From an uncultured Clostridium sp. (GTDB taxonomy: Bacteria; Bacillota; Clostridia; Lachnospirales; Lachnospiraceae), in assembly GCA_900555045.1 (NCBI GenBank), contig USJW01000059.1:1-28577 (forward strand): a stretch of DNA of 28,577 nucleotides. The letters are read 5' to 3'. The notes beneath the pieces were generated by a model that was given only the letters and a program-made list of their open reading frames with translations, had not been told where the DNA came from and did not search any database. The translations under genes and the position numbers were made by a program. Numbering within the stretch: the stretch's first letter is position 1; each line of letters begins with the position of its first letter. Shown here piece by piece: positions 1 to 7,292 of the stretch.

Positions 1-2
1 AT

Positions 3-75
3 GCCGATGTGGCTCAATTGGCAGAGCAGCTGATTTGTAATCAGCAGGTTATCGGTTCGAGTCCGATCATCGGCT
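3..75 (+). tRNA. tRNA-Thr (anticodon TGT)
   Basis: Cloverleaf of 73 nt. The acceptor strands GCCGATG and CATCGGC pair fully, the anticodon stem-loop presents TGT, and the T loop is TTCGAGT. The discriminator is T75. The CCA end is not encoded (TTA follows), so it must be added after transcription. It is the first of five closely spaced tRNA genes; more of the cluster may lie before the window. Confidence 0.97.
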
Positions 76-98
76 TTACTGTGACAACAGTAAATTTT
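75..98 (+). terminator. hairpin plus T-run just after tRNA-Thr
   Basis: A perfect 8-bp stem TTTACTGT (75-82) / ACAGTAAA (87-94) with loop GACA is followed by TTTT. It begins on the tRNA discriminator base. The stem has only two GC pairs, so it is weak as a terminator. It could instead be a partial attenuator or a 3'-processing signal between tRNA-Thr and tRNA-Met. Confidence 0.4.
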
Positions 99-103
99 AT
101 AAG

Positions 104-229
104 AGATAATATAGTTCGGACCTTTAGCTCAGTTGGTTAGAGCAACCGGCTCATAACCGGTCGGTCCTGGGTTCGAGTCCCCGAAGGTCCACTCTTCCTA
201 ACTAAAGCAGAATGAGAACTATATTATCT
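104..229. repeat. 14-bp perfect inverted repeat bracketing tRNA-Met
   Basis: AGATAATATAGTTC (104-117) is the exact reverse complement of GAACTATATTATCT (216-229). The left arm ends one base before the tRNA-Met 5' end, and the right arm lies 24 bases past its 3' end. In the transcript the arms would form a stem enclosing the tRNA, resembling the processing stalks that surround rRNAs. The processing role is inference. Confidence 0.75.
118..191 (+). tRNA. tRNA-Met (elongator, anticodon CAT)
   Basis: 74 nt with acceptor strands GGACCTT / AAGGTCC and discriminator A191. The anticodon loop is CTCATAA. The first acceptor pair is G-C and the anticodon stem lacks the three consecutive G-C pairs of initiator tRNA, so elongator Met is favoured. 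A CAT-anticodon tRNA-Ile2 cannot be fully excluded by eye. The T stem (CTGGG / CCCCG) has one T-C mismatch. CCA is not encoded. Confidence 0.93.
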
Positions 230-236
230 AAATAAT

Positions 237-310
237 GGCCCGGTGGCTCAGCTGGTTAGAGCGCCGCCCTGTCACGGCGGAGGTCGACGGTTCGAACCCG
301 TTCCGGGTCG
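237..310 (+). tRNA. tRNA-Asp (anticodon GTC)
   Basis: 74-nt cloverleaf. Acceptor GGCCCGG pairs with CCGGGTC through one G-T wobble, the discriminator is G310, and the anticodon loop CTGTCAC gives GTC. CCA is not encoded (TTT follows). Confidence 0.97.
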
Positions 311-346
311 TTTGCATTTTATAATGCGATACAACATATGCAATTT

Positions 347-419
347 GGGGTCTTAGCTCAGCTGGGAGAGCATCTGCCTTACAAGCAGAGGGTCACAGGT
401 TCGAGCCCTGTAGGCCCCA
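347..419 (+). tRNA. tRNA-Val (anticodon TAC)
   Basis: 73-nt cloverleaf. Acceptor GGGGTCT pairs with AGGCCCC, the anticodon loop CTTACAA gives TAC, and the T arm is ACAGG-TTCGAGC-CCTGT. CCA is not encoded. Confidence 0.97.
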
Positions 420-431
420 TTTGTATTTTAT

Positions 432-515
432 GCGGGTATGGTGGAATAGGCAGACACAAGGGACTTAAAATCCCTCGGTAGCGATACCGTGCCGGTTCAA
501 GTCCGGCTACCCGCA
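432..515 (+). tRNA. tRNA-Leu (anticodon TAA)
   Basis: 84-nt class II tRNA with a long variable arm. Acceptor GCGGGTA pairs with TACCCGC, the anticodon loop CTTAAAA gives TAA, and the discriminator is A515. Last gene of the cluster. CCA is not encoded. Confidence 0.97.
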
Positions 516-560
516 TTTGATTGCAGAGAAATTAAATATGTTTTTTCAAGCGGAGAACTA

Positions 561-569
561 TGGTATAAT
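561..569 (+). promoter_or_regulatory. extended -10 promoter for nth
   Basis: TGG followed by TATAAT (564-569) is an extended -10 element. The -35 region at about 541-548 is only T-rich, which an extended -10 can tolerate. Transcription would start near 577, giving a leader of about 78 nt before the nth start codon. Confidence 0.55.
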
Positions 570-654
570 GAGAGGACCATGGTTTTTTTGTTGTGTAAAG
601 AAAAACTTCTGCGGGGCCGCAGGATGGGCGAAAAATGTCTGGGAGGAGCGAAGG

Positions 655-1326
655 ATGGAGACGAGAGAGAAAACGGAGATGACGAGGGAAGAGCTGGCTC
701 TGGAGATCGTGGGGAGGCTCAAGAAGGAGTATCCGGACGTGGGGTGCACACTGGACTATGATCAGGCATGGAAGCTGTTAGTGAGCGTGCGTTTGGCGGC
801 ACAGTGCACGGATGCGCGGGTCAATGTGGTGGTGCAGGACCTGTATGCAAAGTATCCGGACGTGAACGCGCTGGCGGACGCAGATGTGGAGGAGATCGAG
901 CGGATCGTGAAGCCGTGCGGCTTGGGGCACAGCAAGGCCAGGGATATAAGCGGCTGCATGAAAATTTTGCGGGATCAGTATGAGGGCAAGGTGCCGGACG
1001 ATTTTGGCGCGCTCTTAAAGCTGCCGGGGGTGGGCAGAAAGAGCGCCAATCTGATTATGGGGGATGTGTTCGGAAAGCCGGCCATCGTGACGGACACCCA
1101 CTGCATCCGCCTCGTGAACCGCATGGGGCTGGTGGATGGAATCAAGGAGCCGAAGAAGGTGGAGATGGCGCTGTGGAAGCTGATTCCGGATGAGGAGAGC
1201 AATGATTTCTGCCACCGCCTGGTGTTCCATGGCCGGGATGTGTGCACGGCGAGGACGAAGCCGCACTGTGAGCGGTGCTGCGTGCGGGATGTATGCGCCA
1301 GGAATGGGGTGGACGGGGAGGCCTGA
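655..1326 (+). CDS. nth: endonuclease III (DNA glycosylase / AP lyase)
   Basis: A 223-residue base-excision repair enzyme that removes oxidised pyrimidines and nicks the abasic site; it acts on cytosolic DNA. The helix-hairpin-helix LPGVGRKSAN carries the catalytic Lys, followed by the catalytic Asp in VTDTH. A C-terminal [4Fe-4S] site is present as C-x7-C-x2-C-x5-C, one residue longer in the first gap than the x6 of the E. coli enzyme. The ATG at 655 was chosen because GGAGG (642-646) sits 8 nt upstream. The frame stays open to 517, but that extension has no homology-like content and lies before the promoter. The stop codon lies one base from the end of the convergent methyltransferase gene. 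Confidence 0.95.
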   Translation: METREKTEMTREELALEIVGRLKKEYPDVGCTLDYDQAWKLLVSVRLAAQCTDARVNVVVQDLYAKYPDVNALADADVEEIERIVKPCGLGHSKARDISGCMKILRDQYEGKVPDDFGALLKLPGVGRKSANLIMGDVFGKPAIVTDTHCIRLVNRMGLVDGIKEPKKVEMALWKLIPDEESNDFCHRLVFHGRDVCTARTKPHCERCCVRDVCARNGVDGEA

Positions 1327-1327
1327 T

Positions 1328-2029
1328 TTAGGACGCCAGGACGCAAGGCTTCCGGGAGGGTTTCTTGACCAGGAACAGGCGGTTTAAACCCTCCTGCCAC
1401 GGGTACATGAATTCCATGTAGCGCTCGACGGCGCCGTAGGCTTCGAAGATCTTTTTCCAGTGGTTTGTGGTCTCCTGGTGAAGGCGGAGAACTCCGTCCT
1501 CCTGGTACAGGTGGCCGCTATCCTTCTGGTAGTTGAGGTCACGCAGCTCTTTGGCGGAATAGTAGGGGTTCAATTTGATGAACCAGTATCCGCCGGGGGA
1601 GAGAACGCGATCCAGACGCTGCAGGACGGCCTCGTCCACGGGCTCAGGAACCACGTCCAGGAGGTTTGACAGGATGATGCCGTCGAATTCGCCCTCCTCA
1701 AAGTCGGCCAGCATGCGGCTGTCACCGGTGAAAAAGTGAAGTCTGCGGTAATGGCTGAGCGCCGCTGTCTTTTTGGCAAAGTCGATCCCCTGCTCCGCCT
1801 GGTCGATCCCAACACCCTTATTTCCCGGGAAGTTTTGGGTGTACTGGAACAGGATGTCCCCGGTTCCGCAGCCGAAGTCCAGGACACGGCTGGTTTTTGT
1901 GCCGAAGTCCTTTAAGCAGGCGTCAAATCCGGGTTCCACCGTCAGTGTAACATTTCTCAAATCCAATGCGCTGCATTCGGAATACAGCGTGTTCCATAAA
2001 CGTCTTTCTCTGTCGTATGCTTCTGTCAT
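1328..2029 (-). CDS. class I SAM-dependent methyltransferase
   Basis: 233 residues, cytosolic. The Rossmann SAM-binding motif VLDFGCGTGD lies at residues 49-58, the acidic ribose-binding position is Asp76 in GVGID, and a motif near residues 115-126 (FDGIILSNLLDVV) fits the post-I region of small-molecule methyltransferases. The substrate is not recognisable. AGGTGG lies a few bases before the ATG, supporting the start. The gene is convergent with nth and divergent from the hydrogenase gene. No obvious partner gene is present, so the pathway is unknown. Confidence 0.85.
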   Translation of the reverse strand: MTEAYDRERRLWNTLYSECSALDLRNVTLTVEPGFDACLKDFGTKTSRVLDFGCGTGDILFQYTQNFPGNKGVGIDQAEQGIDFAKKTAALSHYRRLHFFTGDSRMLADFEEGEFDGIILSNLLDVVPEPVDEAVLQRLDRVLSPGGYWFIKLNPYYSAKELRDLNYQKDSGHLYQEDGVLRLHQETTNHWKKIFEAYGAVERYMEFMYPWQEGLNRLFLVKKPSRKPCVLAS

Positions 2030-2072
2030 ATTTCCACCTGAATTCTGTCACTTGGATGTCCCATTATATAGG

Positions 2073-2105
2073 AAAGGGGAGGTCAGACTGGCTGGCCTCC
2101 CCTTT
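2073..2105. other. strong hairpin in the methyltransferase/hydrogenase divergent region
   Basis: AAAGGGGAGG (2073-2082) pairs exactly with CCTCCCCTTT (2096-2105) around a 13-nt loop. It lies upstream of both flanking genes, so it is not an ordinary terminator for either. A TATAAT in minus orientation (2063-2068) lies just beyond it toward the methyltransferase but has no good -35. Function unresolved. Confidence 0.45.
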
Positions 2106-2204
2106 CGCGATGCTTGTCATGGCTACGTTATAGCGCGTTTGACCGGCACTGTCAATGGGCGTGCGCTGATCTTAAAAAAATTATTAAACAAGTGCATTTT
2201 CCTC

Positions 2205-2233
2205 TTGACAAATACAATAATAGTAATTATTAT
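2205..2233 (+). promoter_or_regulatory. strong sigma-A promoter of the hydrogenase fusion gene
   Basis: Consensus -35 TTGACA (2205-2210), 17-bp spacer, -10 TATTAT (2228-2233). The start codon is about 55 nt beyond the expected start site. This is the best promoter in the window. Confidence 0.85.
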
Positions 2234-2235
2234 TA
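2221..2235. promoter_or_regulatory. PerR-box-like operator over the -10
   Basis: TAGTAATTATTATTA matches the 7-1-7 PerR consensus TTATAATNATTATAA at 11 of 14 informative positions and covers the -10. An overlapping dyad AATAATA-N5-TATTATT spans 2216-2234. PerR control of rubrerythrins is known in clostridia, so repression relieved by peroxide or oxygen is plausible. The region is AT-rich, so a chance match is possible. Confidence 0.4.
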
Positions 2236-2294
2236 ATATTAGAAAAGAATTCCAGTTACACAATACAAAGTCAAATGATAAAAGGAGAGACGGT

Positions 2295-4289
2295 ATGAGC
2301 AAGCATTTATCCCCCGAGGTCAGAGTCCCCATTGAGAAGGACAATGTATCAATTTTTCGTGATGAAGACAAATGTATCAAGTGCGGACAGTGCCGGGACA
2401 TGTGCCGGGATTACATTGGAGTGCTGGGACATTACAGCCTGAAAGCGACCAATGACACGGCGGTCTGCATCAATTGCGGGCAGTGCGCCAATGTCTGCCC
2501 GGTGGGCAGTATCTCGGAGGTGAAGGAGTACCGGCAGGTGGCGGAGGCCGTGAAGGATCCGGGCAAGATCGTGATTATGTCAACTTCGCCGTCTGTGCGG
2601 GCTGCGCTGGGCGAGGAATTCGACATGGGAAGCGCCTTTGTTCAGGGAAAGATGGTTTCGCTGCTGCGCGCCCTGGGGGCGGATTACGTGCTGGACACCA
2701 ATTTTGCCGCGGACTTGACGATCCTGGAGGAGGCCAGCGAGCTGATCGAGCGGATCACCGAGGGAAAGAAGCCGCTTCCACAGTTCACCAGCTGTTGCCC
2801 GGCGTGGGTAAAGTTTGCTGAGATCTACTATCCGGATATGTTGGACAATATCTCCTCGGCCAAGAGCCCCATCGGGATGCAGGGGCCCACGATCAAGACC
2901 TATTTTGCGAAGAAGATGGGGATCGATCCGGAGCGGATTGTGAATGTGGCGGTGACTCCGTGTACGGCCAAGAAGTATGAGATCCGCCGGGAGGAGATGA
3001 ACGCGGCGGGACGGTACCTGGGAATCGAGGGTATGCGGGACATGGACTATGTGATCACCACCCGGGAGCTGGCGCAGTGGGCCAGGGAGGAGGAGGTTGA
3101 CTTCGCCGCCCTGGAGGACGGGACCTACGACCGGCTGATGGGCGAGGGCTCCGGCGCGGGCGTGATTTTTGGAAATACCGGCGGCGTGATGGAGGCGGCG
3201 CTGCGCACGGCCTACGAGTACATTACCGGGGAGAAGGCGCCGCAGGTGCTGTATGAATTGGAGCCGGTACGCGGGCTGGAGGCGGTGAAGGAGGCCAGCT
3301 TAAAGGTGGGCGATCTCACGGTGAATGTGGCGGTGATTTTCGGAACAGCCAACGTGAGAACCTTTATGGAACGGCTCAAAAACGCGGACAAGCAGTACCA
3401 CTTTGTGGAAGTGATGACCTGCCCGGGCGGCTGCATCGGCGGAGGCGGACAGCCCAAGGACCGGGAGTTTGAGGGGGATGCGCTGCGGGCCAGACGAATC
3501 GCCAGCCTTTACGGCAGAGACCGGGCCATGGCCGTGCGCACCAGCCATGAGAACGAGGAGATCAAGGCGCTTTACCGTGAGTTTTACGGGAAGCCGTTAA
3601 GCCCCCTTGCGGAGCAGATGCTGCACACGGGGTATGAGGACAAGAGCAGTTTGCTGGGCGATCGGACATTGGAGCAGGATGTAAGCGAAGGCGAAGGAGT
3701 GGACGCCGGGAACGCGGCGGAGACCAGTGGAACGGCCGGGACCGGGGCAAAGCGCCGCTTCGTGTGCCAGATCTGCGGCTATGTGCACGAGGGCGACAGC
3801 GCGCCGGCAGAGTGCCCGGTGTGCAAGGCTGGGCCGGAGAAGTTTGAGGAGCAGAAGGGCGCGCTTGGCTGGGCGGCGGAGCACGTGGTGGGAATCGCTG
3901 CGGGCGCGCCGGAGGACATTCTGGCGGACCTGCGGGCCAACTTCGAGGGAGAGTGCTCGGAGGTGGGCATGTACCTGGCGATGAGCCGTGTGGCCTTCCG
4001 GGAAGGGTATCCGGAGATCGGGCTGTACTGGGAGCAGGCGGCCCACGAGGAGGCGGAGCACGCGGCCAAGTTCGCGGAGCTGTTGGGCGAGGTGGTGTCC
4101 GGCTCCACCGAGGAAAACCTGACGGTGCGCGTGGCGGCGGAGTGCGGAGCGACCGCGGGCAAGGCGGACTTGGCGGCCAGAGCGAAGGCCGCAGGTCTGG
4201 ACGCGATTCACGATACCGTGCATGAGATGGCGAAGGACGAGGCCAGGCACGGAAAGGCGTTTGACGGGTTGCTGAAGCGGTATTTTTAA
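2295..4289 (+). CDS. [FeFe] hydrogenase fused to reverse rubrerythrin
   Basis: 664 residues, cytosolic (no signal peptide). In order: two [4Fe-4S] ferredoxin clusters (CIKCGQCRDMC and CINCGQCANVC); an H-cluster domain with L1 TSCCPAW at 165-171, L2 PCTAKK at 222-227 and L3 TCPGGC near 375-380; an acidic linker near 450-487; a rubredoxin Cys4 site (Cys491, 494, 507, 510); and a ferritin-like di-iron domain from about 535 to the end with EAEH and EARH metal-ligand patterns. The rubredoxin-before-ferritin order is that of reverse rubrerythrin. The inferred role is hydrogen-linked electron transfer to a peroxide- or oxygen-reducing di-iron site. The L2 Thr before PC, where standard enzymes have Met, resembles group B enzymes (recalled, not checked). 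The start at 2295 has AAAGGAG upstream; the 5' open frame to 1773 lies before the promoter and is not coding. Single-gene unit. Confidence 0.9.
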   Translation: MSKHLSPEVRVPIEKDNVSIFRDEDKCIKCGQCRDMCRDYIGVLGHYSLKATNDTAVCINCGQCANVCPVGSISEVKEYRQVAEAVKDPGKIVIMSTSPSVRAALGEEFDMGSAFVQGKMVSLLRALGADYVLDTNFAADLTILEEASELIERITEGKKPLPQFTSCCPAWVKFAEIYYPDMLDNISSAKSPIGMQGPTIKTYFAKKMGIDPERIVNVAVTPCTAKKYEIRREEMNAAGRYLGIEGMRDMDYVITTRELAQWAREEEVDFAALEDGTYDRLMGEGSGAGVIFGNTGGVMEAALRTAYEYITGEKAPQVLYELEPVRGLEAVKEASLKVGDLTVNVAVIFGTANVRTFMERLKNADKQYHFVEVMTCPGGCIGGGGQPKDREFEGDALRARRIASLYGRDRAMAVRTSHENEEIKALYREFYGKPLSPLAEQMLHTGYEDKSSLLGDRTLEQDVSEGEGVDAGNAAETSGTAGTGAKRRFVCQICGYVHEGDSAPAECPVCKAGPEKFEEQKGALGWAAEHVVGIAAGAPEDILADLRANFEGECSEVGMYLAMSRVAFREGYPEIGLYWEQAAHEEAEHAAKFAELLGEVVSGSTEENLTVRVAAECGATAGKADLAARAKAAGLDAIHDTVHEMAKDEARHGKAFDGLLKRYF

Positions 4290-4314
4290 GGGAAAAATTG
4301 TGATGTGAGGAAGA

Positions 4315-4346
4315 CGGCTGTGCTGTGAGGGCACAGCCGCTTTTTT
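4315..4346 (+). terminator. rho-independent terminator of the hydrogenase gene
   Basis: 9-bp stem CGGCTGTGC (4315-4323) / GCACAGCCG (4331-4339), 7-nt loop, then C and TTTTTT (4341-4346). Confidence 0.9.
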
Positions 4347-4478
4347 GAATGGAGGGGGAGAATGGAGCTGATGGAGCGGTCAGGCGGAGATTGCTAATGG
4401 CGCGGCTGAGGGGCGGAGTGCTGGGGGAATGGAGAATGGGGACCGGCAATTTGTAAAGACAAGTTATGGAAAATGTAG

Positions 4479-4484
4479 TATGAT
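4479..4484 (+). promoter_or_regulatory. possible -10 for the MBOAT gene
   Basis: TATGAT at 4479-4484 lies in the only AT-rich stretch of the 4347-4571 spacer. The nearest -35-like TTGTAA (4451-4456) is too far away (22 bp). The rest of that spacer is purine-rich and shows no gene or clear structure. Confidence 0.3.
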
Positions 4485-4571
4485 AGAACAATGAATACTG
4501 TTTCGGAAAAAAGGGGCAGTGAAGGGATCCCGGGACGGGGGATGGCAGAATAAATTACCGGAGGCTGCGAT

Positions 4572-6020
4572 ATGCTGTTCAATTCTTTCGCTTTTGCGAT
4601 CTTTTTGCCCATCGTGTTTGGGCTGTACTGGCTGCTTCCCCATCGATTCCGGTGGGGGCTTTTGCTGGCGGCCAGCTATTATTTTTACATGAGCTGGAAT
4701 GTCCGCTATGTGGGGCTCATTCTGTTTACCACGGTGGTGTCCTACTTGAGCGCCATCATGCTGGAGCGAACAAAATCCGCGCGGGGCAAGCGGGGAATAT
4801 TGGCGGGCGCGCTGCTGGCCTGTCTTGGCGTTCTGTTTGTGTTCAAGTATTTCAATTTTGTCAGCCGGTCCGTGAGCGATTTTTGCAGGATGATTTCCAT
4901 CCCCATGCACCCGGTCACCTTGAAGCTCATGCTGCCGGTGGGGATCTCCTTTTACACCTTTCAGACGCTCAGCTATGTGATCGACGTGTACCGGGGGGAT
5001 GTGCGCGCGGAGCGAAATTTCGGAATTTACGCCACCTTTGTGTCCTTTTTCCCGCAGCTGGTGGCCGGGCCCATCGAGCGCAGCGGCAACCTGCTGCACC
5101 AGGTCCGTGAGGAGCATGTGTTTGACTACAGCCAGGCCGTGTACGGGATGAAGCTGCTCACATGGGGATTCTTTAAGAAGCTGGTGGTGGCGGACAACCT
5201 GGCTGTCTACGTGGACCGGATTTATAACAATTTGCACTTTTACCATGGGCTGTCTTTAATCATGGCGACGGTGTTTTTTGCGTTTCAGATTTACTGCGAT
5301 TTTTCCGGGTACTCGGATATCGCGCGGGGCACCGCGAAGCTCTTTGGCGTGGAGCTGATGGTCAATTTTAAGAGTCCGTATTTCTCCACCTCCATAAAGG
5401 AGTTCTGGAGCCGCTGGCACATTTCGCTGTCCACATGGTTCAGGGATTACGTGTACATTCCGCTGGGCGGAAACCGGGTGAAACGGTCCAGACATTATTT
5501 CAACCTGGTGGCCACGTTCCTTGTCAGCGGCCTGTGGCATGGAGCGGAATGGACCTTTGTGATCTGGGGCGGACTCCACGGGCTGTTGCAGGTCCTGGAG
5601 CAGGCGCTCCATCTGACGGGGCGCAAGGCGGACGGCGATGAGAGGCATGGGGTGAAGTGGTGGATCCGCGTGGGGATCGTGTTTATCGCTGTGTGCCTCG
5701 CATGGGTGTTTTTCCGGGCAGACACGCTTGGGGATGCAGTGTATCTCTTGACGCACATGTTTGACGGGATCGGGGACCCCTATATCTATATGCTGCAGGC
5801 GTACGTGGACATGGATTTCTGCTTGGGCGAGGCAGCGTTTCTGGGACTCTACCTGGTGATTCTGATGGCGCACGACTACGCGTCGCTTCGGACGGATGTG
5901 CTCATGTGGGTGGGCGGCCGGAGAAAAGCGGTTCGCTATGCGTTCTATTTTGGGCTGGTGACGTTCATCATCTTTAACCGTTCCATTGTAGAGTCGGCGT
6001 TTATTTACTTCCAGTTCTGA
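4572..6020 (+). CDS. MBOAT-family membrane O-acyltransferase (AlgI/DltB-like)
   Basis: 482-residue polytopic membrane protein with about ten hydrophobic segments. It carries the family signature WHGAEWTFVIWGGLHG with His323 and His336; His323 fits the essential histidine of AlgI. The central FSGYSDIARG and FWSRWHISLSTWFRDYVYIPLGG blocks are typical of AlgI-type proteins. The family moves acyl (usually acetyl) groups across the membrane onto extracellular polysaccharide or teichoic acid. GGAGG at 4560-4564 sets the start. It is followed after 17 bp by an SGNH-like partner, the usual AlgI/AlgJ pairing. No dltA or dltC is adjacent, so exopolysaccharide acetylation is likelier than D-alanylation. 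Confidence 0.93.
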   Translation: MLFNSFAFAIFLPIVFGLYWLLPHRFRWGLLLAASYYFYMSWNVRYVGLILFTTVVSYLSAIMLERTKSARGKRGILAGALLACLGVLFVFKYFNFVSRSVSDFCRMISIPMHPVTLKLMLPVGISFYTFQTLSYVIDVYRGDVRAERNFGIYATFVSFFPQLVAGPIERSGNLLHQVREEHVFDYSQAVYGMKLLTWGFFKKLVVADNLAVYVDRIYNNLHFYHGLSLIMATVFFAFQIYCDFSGYSDIARGTAKLFGVELMVNFKSPYFSTSIKEFWSRWHISLSTWFRDYVYIPLGGNRVKRSRHYFNLVATFLVSGLWHGAEWTFVIWGGLHGLLQVLEQALHLTGRKADGDERHGVKWWIRVGIVFIAVCLAWVFFRADTLGDAVYLLTHMFDGIGDPYIYMLQAYVDMDFCLGEAAFLGLYLVILMAHDYASLRTDVLMWVGGRRKAVRYAFYFGLVTFIIFNRSIVESAFIYFQF

Positions 6021-6037
6021 TCCGGAGGATGCGAAAG

Positions 6038-7039
6038 ATGAAACGATTTCTGATCAAATTGATTCCGTTTTTTCTGTGGATATTTTTGCTGATGGTGGTG
6101 GTGCCGGTGACCATTGATCCGTACAATGTGTTTCATGTGGAGAATATCCGGGACAACGGCGTTGAGCCCAACAAAAATTTCCTGAAAACCGAGTATGTGA
6201 TCCGGCATCCGGAGAAATTCGACGCGTTTTTGTTCGGTTCCTCCCGCGTGTCCTCCATCCATACGGACAAGATTGAGGGCTACCGCTGCTACAACATGAC
6301 GTACTCGGAGGGCGTTCCGAAGGAGCACCTGGACGATCTGCGGGCCATGCTGGAGGGTGGGGTTAGGCCGCGGATGGTGATGGTGGGGGTGGACTGTATC
6401 TCCTATATGATCGACCCCGAGGAGCACAAGAACAGCCCGCTGCGCTGCCCCTACCCGATGAGCCGGAGGGAGCGGGCAGAATTTTATCTGGAGTACCTGG
6501 AGCCCATCACGGCGGTGAAATCCCTGTGGACCACGTATTTTGAGCCGCGGGCGGTGACGTACGACCGGACGATCTATGAGACGGGATGGACGCTGGACTA
6601 CGGCGTGGAGTCCCACATGGACTGGAGCGAGGCCAAGGCGGACTGGACGGTGCTGTACGCCGACCGGACGCCGCAGGCGCTGGAGGAGATCCGGCAGCTT
6701 AAGGAGCTGTGCGATGACAACGGGATCCGGCTGATTGTTTTCACGAACCCCATGCACCAGCTCACTTACCAAAAGGCGATGGAGAACGGATACCGGGAGT
6801 TTTTGTCCGGGCTGGCGCAGGTGACGGACTACTATAATTTCAGCGGGATCAACGGTGTGACCACGGACAATGGGTATTACTTGGAGACCAGCCATTATAA
6901 GCCGGAGGTGGGGGACATGATTCTGGAGGCGATCTTTGAGGGGAAGGTGGATGAGGAGTTAGAGGAGCAGGGATTCGGGTATTATGTGACGAAGGAGAAC
7001 TGCGAGGATTTTTTGCGGATGTATGTGGATGGGGAGTGA
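6038..7039 (+). CDS. membrane-anchored SGNH-like (AlgJ/AlgX/DltD-type) MBOAT partner
   Basis: 333 residues: one N-terminal membrane segment (about 5-25), then an extracytoplasmic domain. FLFGSSR (about 65-70) fits the SGNH block I serine, and ETSHYKP with His286 near the C-terminus fits the catalytic His region (ExxH in place of the usual DxxH). The inferred role is transfer of the acyl group delivered by the upstream MBOAT protein onto a surface polymer. An ATG at 6029 is also in frame, but GGAGG (6024-6028) abuts it directly and is 9 nt from the ATG at 6038, so 6038 is the start. The exact family is not certain. Confidence 0.8.
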   Translation: MKRFLIKLIPFFLWIFLLMVVVPVTIDPYNVFHVENIRDNGVEPNKNFLKTEYVIRHPEKFDAFLFGSSRVSSIHTDKIEGYRCYNMTYSEGVPKEHLDDLRAMLEGGVRPRMVMVGVDCISYMIDPEEHKNSPLRCPYPMSRRERAEFYLEYLEPITAVKSLWTTYFEPRAVTYDRTIYETGWTLDYGVESHMDWSEAKADWTVLYADRTPQALEEIRQLKELCDDNGIRLIVFTNPMHQLTYQKAMENGYREFLSGLAQVTDYYNFSGINGVTTDNGYYLETSHYKPEVGDMILEAIFEGKVDEELEEQGFGYYVTKENCEDFLRMYVDGE

Positions 7040-7226
7040 GCCTTGGCGCGGCAGAGCGGGGAAGTGGCGCGGGGCGCTTGGCGCATGAAACCAGGCGGAA
7101 TAATTGAGGAAAATGGGACATATGGTTAGACAGCGGAGAGCTGTCCCGGGAGGCGAAATGGGGCCCGGGGCGGCTTTTGGGTTTTGGGGACGCAGGAATA
7201 TTCACAATACTGTAATAAAAACTTTA

Positions 7227-7255
7227 TTGTTATCAGGTAAAAAATGGGGTATTAT
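7227..7255 (+). promoter_or_regulatory. promoter of the DUF5722 gene
   Basis: -35 TTGTTA (7227-7232), 17-bp spacer, -10 TATTAT (7250-7255). The start codon is about 32 nt past the expected transcription start. The preceding spacer (7040-7226) is GC-rich with only small inverted repeats. Confidence 0.7.
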
Positions 7256-7292
7256 GTAAACGCTACTAGTTTTCAGAGGCGGAGGTAATAAA

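Noticed and set aside
118..191. initiator tRNA-fMet
   Set aside because: The first acceptor pair is Watson-Crick and the anticodon stem lacks the initiator G-C triplets.
489..761. 90-residue ORF overlapping tRNA-Leu and the nth start
   Set aside because: Starts inside a tRNA gene and is out of frame with nth; Gly/Glu/Arg-rich shadow.
1773..2294. N-terminal extension of the hydrogenase frame
   Set aside because: It lies antisense to the methyltransferase and upstream of the promoter at 2205-2233; the ATG at 2295 has a good ribosome binding site.
3562..4491. 309-residue minus-strand ORF
   Set aside because: Antisense to the rubredoxin/rubrerythrin module, rich in Pro, Ser and Arg, and without a recognisable domain; a shadow of GC-rich coding sequence.
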